Translations under genes and position numbers: made by a program | NCBI GenBank assembly: GCA_964242415.1 | Contig: CAXTAT010000021.1 | Span: 34,706-98,705 of the forward strand | Direction of reading: 5' to 3' | Source of the DNA: DASWOJ01 sp964242415 | GTDB lineage: Bacteria; Pseudomonadota; Alphaproteobacteria; Acetobacterales; Acetobacteraceae | Length of the DNA: 64,000 nucleotides | Notes under the pieces: generated by a model | The model's input: the letters and a program-made list of their open reading frames with translations, nothing else | Databases searched by the model: none | What the model was told of the DNA's origin: nothing | Shown: positions 59,079 through 64,000 of the stretch, in pieces | Position numbering within the stretch: position 1 is the stretch's first letter | Layout: each line of letters opens with the position of its first letter

Positions 59079-59654
59079 ATGCATCACGGACACGGCTTCC
59101 CCTGGCACCGCCTGCGCTTCGCCCGCGGCGAGAGCGGCCATCATCACCCCGCAGAACGCGGGCATCCCGGCGAGGGCCGGCGCGGCGGCCGGCGCGGCGG
59201 GCGCGTGTTCGATCATGGCGAACTCCGCCTGGTCGTCCTCGCCCTCATCGCCGAGCAGCCGCGCCACGGCTATGAGATCATCAAGGCGATCGAGGAGCGG
59301 CTCGCCGGCAGCTACAGCCCCAGTCCCGGCGTGATCTATCCCACGCTGACCCTGCTGGAGGAGCTGGGCCACGCCACGATGTCCGAGTACGACGGCAAGA
59401 AGCAGTATGCCATCACGCCGGAGGGCACGGCCTGGCTGCAGGCGAACCACGCCGCCGTGGCCGCCGCGACCGCCCGGATGCGTGAGGTCAACGCCACGCA
59501 TGGCGGCGGCCCGGCGCCGGAGATCATCCGGGCGGCGGAGAACCTGAAGCTGGCGCTGCGCCTGCGGCAGGGGCGCGGTCCGCTGGATTCCGAGCAGGCC
59601 CGCGCCATCGCCGCGGCGCTGGACGCCGCCGCCATCGCCGTGGAGCGAAGCTGA
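59079..59654 (+). CDS. PadR-family regulator, YqjI-like
   Basis: A 191-residue winged-helix repressor. The first 45 residues are very rich in His, Gly and Arg (MHHGHGF, GHHHPAERGH, GGRRGGRVF), as in E. coli YqjI, where this tail helps bind nickel. The DNA-binding part is GELRLVVLALIAEQPRHGYEIIKAIEERL and SYSPSPGVIYPTLTLLEELG, which closely match YqjI and other PadR proteins. The C-terminal helices dimerise. In E. coli YqjI controls a ferric reductase; that partner is not here. The next gene on this strand codes for an MBL hydrolase. ATG at 59079 is the first codon after the palindromes. Confidence 0.9.
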   Translation: MHHGHGFPWHRLRFARGESGHHHPAERGHPGEGRRGGRRGGRVFDHGELRLVVLALIAEQPRHGYEIIKAIEERLAGSYSPSPGVIYPTLTLLEELGHATMSEYDGKKQYAITPEGTAWLQANHAAVAAATARMREVNATHGGGPAPEIIRAAENLKLALRLRQGRGPLDSEQARAIAAALDAAAIAVERS

Positions 59655-59849
59655 CGGGCAGCGCCATCCCGTCCGGCGCCGCAGTGGGGCAGGTGGGGTG
59701 ACCTTGCCGCATGCTTCCTCCAGCCGCGCCGGACGGGACGTGAGGCATCGTGACATTGCGGGTTTTAGGCTACATGCCCGCTGACACATGGCCGCCGGGC
59801 GCCCGTCCCCGGTGTCCTGCAATCCCCTGTCAGCCGAGGAAGCCCAGCC

Positions 59850-60902
59850 GTGCAACCTGCCGCGCAGACCCTGCCCCTCCCGACGCTGCTGTTTCCGCTT
59901 GCCCAGCCGCCGGCCCCGGGCGGGATGGCCGAGGTCGCGCCCGGCATCGCCTGGCTCCGCCTCGCGCTGCCGTTCCGGCTGGACCACGTTAATGTTTACC
60001 TGGTCGAGGACGGGCTAGGCGTCGCGGTCATCGACACCGGCCTTGGCAACGCCGCGACGCAGGCGGTTTGGGAGGAGCTGCTGGCTGGCCCGCTGCGGTC
60101 GCGTCCGGTGACGCAGGTGATCGCCACCCATTATCACCCCGACCATGTCGGCATGGCGGGGTGGCTGTGCCGCCGGCTGGATGCGCCGCTGCTGATGAGC
60201 GGGACCGAGTACCTGACCAGCCTCGCCATCCACCTTGATCCGCAGGCCCTGGACGCCGAGCCCTACCGCAGCTTCTACCGGCAGCATGGCCTGGACAGCG
60301 CCACCACGGCGCAACTGCTGAGCAACGGGCACAGCTACCTTCGGATGGTGACCGAGCTGCCCCGCACATACCGCCGCCTGGTGGCCGGGGACACGCTGCA
60401 CCTGGGCCGCCGCCGGTTCGAGGTGCTGTCCGGCGGCGGCCACTCGCCCGAGCAGATCATGCTGCACTGCCCGGCTGACAAGCTGCTGCTGGGCGCCGAC
60501 CAGGTGCTGGCGCGCATCACCCCCAACGTCAGCGTGCAGGCGATGGACCCGGAGGGCGACCCACTGGGCCTGTTCCTGCGCTCGCTGCAGGAGCTGCGGG
60601 CGACGGTGGCGGCGGATACCCTGGTGCTGCCGGGTCACAACCTGCCGTTCGTCGGGCTGCATGTGCGGGTGTCCGAGCTGCAGGCGCACCACGCCGCCCG
60701 CTGCGCCGCCATTGCCGAGGCCTGTGCTGGCACCTCCGGGGGGCGTACGGTGGCGGAACTGGTGCCGGTGGTGTTCGGCCGGGCCATCGACGACCCGCAC
60801 CAGATGGGCTTCGCGTTCGGCGAGACGTTCGCCCATGTCAACCTGTTGGTGCGCCAGGGCCGGCTGCGGTTCCAGGACGGGCGGTTCCGCGCTGTGGGAT
60901 AA
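59850..60902 (+). CDS. MBL-fold metallo-hydrolase
   Basis: A 350-residue metallo-beta-lactamase-fold hydrolase. The metal motif is THYHPDHVG, giving H94, H96, D98 and H99, and LSGGGHSPEQIML, LLGADQVLARITPN and VLPGHNLPFVGLH provide the other ligands. The C-terminal part (about 265-345) contains a winged-helix-like segment, as in the LACTB2-like group. The function may be a thioester or lactone hydrolase. GTG at 59850 is chosen, with GAGGA upstream; no ATG precedes the fold. It is 195 bases after the PadR gene, and it is possible but not shown that PadR controls it. Confidence 0.9.
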   Translation: MQPAAQTLPLPTLLFPLAQPPAPGGMAEVAPGIAWLRLALPFRLDHVNVYLVEDGLGVAVIDTGLGNAATQAVWEELLAGPLRSRPVTQVIATHYHPDHVGMAGWLCRRLDAPLLMSGTEYLTSLAIHLDPQALDAEPYRSFYRQHGLDSATTAQLLSNGHSYLRMVTELPRTYRRLVAGDTLHLGRRRFEVLSGGGHSPEQIMLHCPADKLLLGADQVLARITPNVSVQAMDPEGDPLGLFLRSLQELRATVAADTLVLPGHNLPFVGLHVRVSELQAHHAARCAAIAEACAGTSGGRTVAELVPVVFGRAIDDPHQMGFAFGETFAHVNLLVRQGRLRFQDGRFRAVG

Positions 60903-61033
60903 GCCGGCCGTCTCTCCACGCTGCTCAGGCCGGCAAAACCCCTTGTGGACAGGGGGAGCCGGCCCGCATGACGACGCCCAGGCGCTGCGCCAGCGCCCGA
61001 ACGCTCGGCATCACGCCAGGCGCGCAGCCCGCG

Positions 61034-62341
61034 TCAGCCCGGCTTCTTAGCCTCCGCCTGCACCGGCGCGCCGGGCCTGAGCTTCTGCAGTTGCCCGGTG
61101 ATGACCTGGTCCCCGGCCTTCAGCCCGTCCGTCACGACGATCATGTCGTCATAGGTGTCGCCCAGCTTGACCACACGCTGCTCGGCCTTGCTGTCCGCGC
61201 CCACCACCATGACGGTGCGGCCGATCTGGCTGGCGCCGACCGCGTCCTGCGGCACCAGCAGCGCCCCGTCCTGGTCGCCCAGGTGCAGCCGCGCCGTCAC
61301 GTATTGCCCCGGTAGCAGCGCATGGTCCGGATTGGCGATGGTCGCCCGCACCAGGATCGTCCCCGTCGTGCGGTCCACCTGGTTGTCGATGAACGTCAGC
61401 GGACCCGTATGGTCCGGCGCGCCGCCACCTACCGAAACGGCGGTGTCGATGGGGCCGCGGGCCTGCGTGCGGTTGATCGCCACCAAGTCCGCCTCGGCCG
61501 GGTTCAGGCTGACGTAGATCGGGTCGAGCTGCACAAGGGTGTTCAGCGTCGCCCCGGCCACGCTGATCAGGCTGCCCTCGAACACCTGGCTGCGGCTGAT
61601 CCGCCCGGCGAACGGCGCGATGACCTCGGTCCGGCTCAGGTTCAGCGCCGCCTGCTGCATCGCCGCCGTGTTGGTCACCACGCTCGCCTGGCCCTGGTGG
61701 AACGTGCTGGTCGCCTGGTCGGAGGTGTCCTGCGACGTCCAGCCGTCGCGGGCAAGGGTCTGGTTGCGCCCCTGGCTGACCCGCGCGTAGCTCAGGCTGG
61801 CAATGGCCTGGTCGCGCTGGCCGAGTGCCTGCGCCAGCGACACCTGGTAGTCCCGGGCGTCGATCCGGTACAGCAGCGCCCCGGCTGCCACGTCCGCCCC
61901 GTCCTTCGCCCCCTGCGCAATCAAATATCCAGTCACGCGGGCCTGGATGGTGACCGACCGCATCGCCTCGGTCGCCGCGGGGAAGCTGCGATACACCGGC
62001 ACCGTGCGTGGCGCCACGGTCATGACCGGCACCGGCATCGGCGGTTGCGCCTGCGCCTGCAGGTGCGGCTGGTCCCGGAACCACCACCAGGCGCCACCGG
62101 CCCCGGTTGCGGCGAGCAACAGAACGAGCAGGCTGGTCCAGACGCCGCGGTGCCCCTTGGCTGGCGGCGTCCCGGCAAGCGGGGCGCCCCGGTCGGCATC
62201 CGGCTTCTCCGGGGGCGTGACGCCCGGCTTGTCGTCAGGCGAGCCGTCCGGGCGCAGGCCGGTCGGCTTGGCATTGGCTGGAGCCACGCCGGGCTTGTCC
62301 AAGCTGGGCTTGTCGAGATCGGGCATGTTCGCGTCGGGCAT
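61034..62341 (-). CDS. RND efflux periplasmic adaptor (membrane-fusion protein)
   Basis: A 435-residue adaptor like AcrA/MexA. Residues 1-65 form an unusual cytoplasmic leader with repeated DKP-x-V/L motifs. A single membrane helix lies at about 68-88, in place of a lipoprotein signal. Then come the lipoyl halves (TIQARVTGYL and VIAPFAGRISRSQV), a coiled coil in the middle (about 170-225), and the beta-barrel with PGQYVTARLHLG. It connects the RND pump to an outer-membrane channel. ATG at 62341 lies four bases after the stop of the pump gene, so the order is pump then adaptor. No outer-membrane channel gene is in view. Confidence 0.92.
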   Translation of the reverse strand: MPDANMPDLDKPSLDKPGVAPANAKPTGLRPDGSPDDKPGVTPPEKPDADRGAPLAGTPPAKGHRGVWTSLLVLLLAATGAGGAWWWFRDQPHLQAQAQPPMPVPVMTVAPRTVPVYRSFPAATEAMRSVTIQARVTGYLIAQGAKDGADVAAGALLYRIDARDYQVSLAQALGQRDQAIASLSYARVSQGRNQTLARDGWTSQDTSDQATSTFHQGQASVVTNTAAMQQAALNLSRTEVIAPFAGRISRSQVFEGSLISVAGATLNTLVQLDPIYVSLNPAEADLVAINRTQARGPIDTAVSVGGGAPDHTGPLTFIDNQVDRTTGTILVRATIANPDHALLPGQYVTARLHLGDQDGALLVPQDAVGASQIGRTVMVVGADSKAEQRVVKLGDTYDDMIVVTDGLKAGDQVITGQLQKLRPGAPVQAEAKKPG

Positions 62342-62345
62342 GGTG

Positions 62346-64000
62346 CTACTCCGCTGGTTGTGCTGCCGGCGGGGCGCCCGGCTTCGCGGTGCCTGGCCTT
62401 GCAGCGTCAGGCGCCGTCCCTCGCTCCCGCAGCCGCTCGATGGTCACGTAGAACACCGGCGTGAACACCAGCCCGAGCACCGTCGAGGCCAGCATCCCGC
62501 CGAATACCGTCGTCCCCAGCGACTGCCGGCTCGCCGCCCCCGCCCCCGCCGCGACCACTAGCGGCGACACGCCCAGGATGAATGCCAGCGCCGTCATCAG
62601 GATCGGCCGCAGCCGCAGCTTCACCGCCTGCATCGCCGCCTCGATCACCGTGCTGCCCTCCTCGCGCAGCCGCTTGGCGAACTCCACAATCAGGATGGCA
62701 TTCTTGGCCGACAGCCCAATCAGCATCACCAGCCCGATCTGGCCGTAGACATCCAGCTCCAGCCCGCTCAGCCGCAGGGCCAGCATGGCGCCGAGCAGCG
62801 CGAACGGCACCGACAGCAGCACCATGAACGGCATCGACCAGCTCTCATACTGCGCCGCCAGCGACAGAAACACGAAGGCGAACGCCAGCGCGAAGATCAG
62901 CACCGCCGCCGACCCGGCCTGCTGCTGCTGGTAGGTCACCCCCGTCCACTCGTAGCCAAACCCCTCCGGCAGCGCCGACGTGGCCCGCTGCATCGCCGCA
63001 ACCGCCTGGCCGGAGCTGATGCCCGCCGCAGGCTGCCCGGTGATCTGCGCCGAGCCGTACAGGTTGTAGTGCGGCACCGTCGCCGGTCCCGTCATGGGCT
63101 GCAGCGTGCCGATGGTGTCCAGCGGCAGCAGCCCGCCGCCGGCGTTGCGGACGAAGATGTGCGCGAAGTCGAGCGGGTTGCTCCGCGCCTCGCCCTCCGC
63201 CTGCACGACGACGCGGAAGGTGCGGCCGAACAAGTTGAAATCGTTGATATACAGCGACCCCAGGAACACCTGCATCGTCGAGAACACGTCCGTCAGGTTA
63301 AGGCCCAACTGCTTCGCCTTCGGGCGGTCGAGCACGAAGTTCAGCTCCGGCGTCAGCGTGCTGAACGTGGTGAACACCTGCTGCGCGTCCAGCTCCGGCT
63401 GCTTGCGCGCCTCGGCCAGCAAGGCCTGCGTCGCCGCGTCCAGCGCCACCGGCCCCTTGCCGCCCAGGTCCTCCACCTCGAACTCGAAGCCGCCCGTGGT
63501 GCCCAGGCCGGGGATCGACGGCGGATCGAAGCTGAGCGCGATCGCGGCGGGCAGGCCCATCAGCCGGGGCTTCAGGTCGGCGACGATGCTGTGCGCGGTG
63601 TGCTGCGCGCCGGGCCGCTGGTCCCACGGCTTCAGGATGACGAACTCGGCGGCGGCGTTGGGCTGCGTCGAGTTGGTGAGGAAGTCCAGGCCGGTGACGA
63701 CCACCACGTCGTCCACCTCCGGCCGCTGCTTGGCGATGTCGCGGACCTGCTTTGCCACCTGTTCCGTCCGCGTCAGCGCGGCGCCGTTCGGAAGCTGGAT
63801 GATGATGAAGAAGTAACCCTGGTCCTCCACCGGCGTGAAGGAGGTCGGGACCCGCTTGATCAGCACGTACGTGCCGACGACAGACCCCGCCAGCAGCAGG
63901 AACATCACCGGCCACAGGCGGGCAGTCGTGCGGACGCTCTGGGAGAAGCGGTCGGAGAGCCAGCCGAAGCCCTGGTCGAACTTGCGGAACGCCCAGGCCG
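62346..64000 (-). CDS. RND efflux pump (AcrB/HAE1 type), C-terminal part
   Basis: The last 551 codons of an inner-membrane RND pump of the hydrophobe-amphiphile class; the N-terminal half lies beyond 64000. Helix 7 onset (MMFLLLAGSVVGTYVLI, near 63908) is preceded by the connecting loop RKFDQGFGWLSDRFSQS. The second periplasmic half (TSFTPVEDQGYFFI to about 340 residues later) and helices 8-12 with LIGLSAKNAILIVEFAKRL follow, as in AcrB. The tail is Pro/Ala-rich. It is co-transcribed with the adaptor gene downstream. The frame is open to the window edge. Confidence 0.95.
   Translation of the reverse strand, partial: AWAFRKFDQGFGWLSDRFSQSVRTTARLWPVMFLLLAGSVVGTYVLIKRVPTSFTPVEDQGYFFIIIQLPNGAALTRTEQVAKQVRDIAKQRPEVDDVVVVTGLDFLTNSTQPNAAAEFVILKPWDQRPGAQHTAHSIVADLKPRLMGLPAAIALSFDPPSIPGLGTTGGFEFEVEDLGGKGPVALDAATQALLAEARKQPELDAQQVFTTFSTLTPELNFVLDRPKAKQLGLNLTDVFSTMQVFLGSLYINDFNLFGRTFRVVVQAEGEARSNPLDFAHIFVRNAGGGLLPLDTIGTLQPMTGPATVPHYNLYGSAQITGQPAAGISSGQAVAAMQRATSALPEGFGYEWTGVTYQQQQAGSAAVLIFALAFAFVFLSLAAQYESWSMPFMVLLSVPFALLGAMLALRLSGLELDVYGQIGLVMLIGLSAKNAILIVEFAKRLREEGSTVIEAAMQAVKLRLRPILMTALAFILGVSPLVVAAGAGAASRQSLGTTVFGGMLASTVLGLVFTPVFYVTIERLRERGTAPDAARPGTAKPGAPPAAQPAE

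Overview
The window is a high-GC (about 70%), densely coded chromosomal stretch. It most resembles an alphaproteobacterium of the Rhodospirillales, probably Acetobacteraceae. The leuS-lptE-holA order is typical of alphaproteobacteria, and the hopanoid-type membrane protein, the many molybdenum hydroxylases and the kinds of dispersed repeat fit that placement. The lineage is inferred from gene content; no rRNA or tRNA gene was seen.

Layout. 1-11 kb: the edge of a family 2 glycosyltransferase, a PAS-GGDEF-EAL c-di-GMP protein, an ABC exporter, a CLC channel followed by a type II NADH dehydrogenase, a sulfite-oxidase-fold enzyme and a cyclopropane fatty acid synthase. 11-24 kb: mostly housekeeping genes, with pdxH, a kinase-like fusion, a Uma2 protein, a metallophosphoesterase and SDR pair, leuS-lptE-holA, a secreted SRPBCC protein, a glutathione transferase, and a methyltransferase followed by an HpnL-like protein. 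24-30 kb: an MHYT hybrid histidine kinase with two receiver domains, a DUF2189 membrane protein, a MarR-Rieske pair and a phosphoribosyltransferase. 30-35 kb: a polar amino acid ABC operon with a RidA protein and a nitroreductase. 35-43 kb: a CO-dehydrogenase/xanthine-dehydrogenase-like three-gene operon, divergent from an amidohydrolase and two DUF1989 proteins. 43-51 kb: a chalcone-isomerase-like protein, a vanadium haloperoxidase, an IS630 remnant, an isoquinoline-oxidoreductase-type pair with a small coupled secreted protein, and an Old Yellow Enzyme. 52-64 kb: a glycosyltransferase, a Bcr-type exporter, a CocE hydrolase, a GH15 enzyme, a YqjI-like PadR regulator, an MBL hydrolase and an RND efflux system cut by the window end.

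The genes support aerobic heterotrophy with much accessory oxidative chemistry. There are three molybdenum enzymes (one sulfite-oxidase fold, two hydroxylases), a flavin ene-reductase, a nitroreductase and a Rieske protein, plus several transport systems and two complex signalling proteins.

The most unusual structure is repetitive. Family A is a roughly 100-170 bp imperfect palindrome whose ends read GTCATTGCGAG and its complement. Family B is a paired hairpin element with CCCTCTCCC/GGGAGAGGG arms and GGTGAGGGGGTCTTG inner ends. Together they fill most intergenic gaps and are nested in each other in both orders. One family B element lies in frame inside the start of a molybdenum hydroxylase gene, and one family A element interrupts the lptE-holA spacing. 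Many short tandem duplications of 12-28 bp sit at gene ends and at repeat ends.
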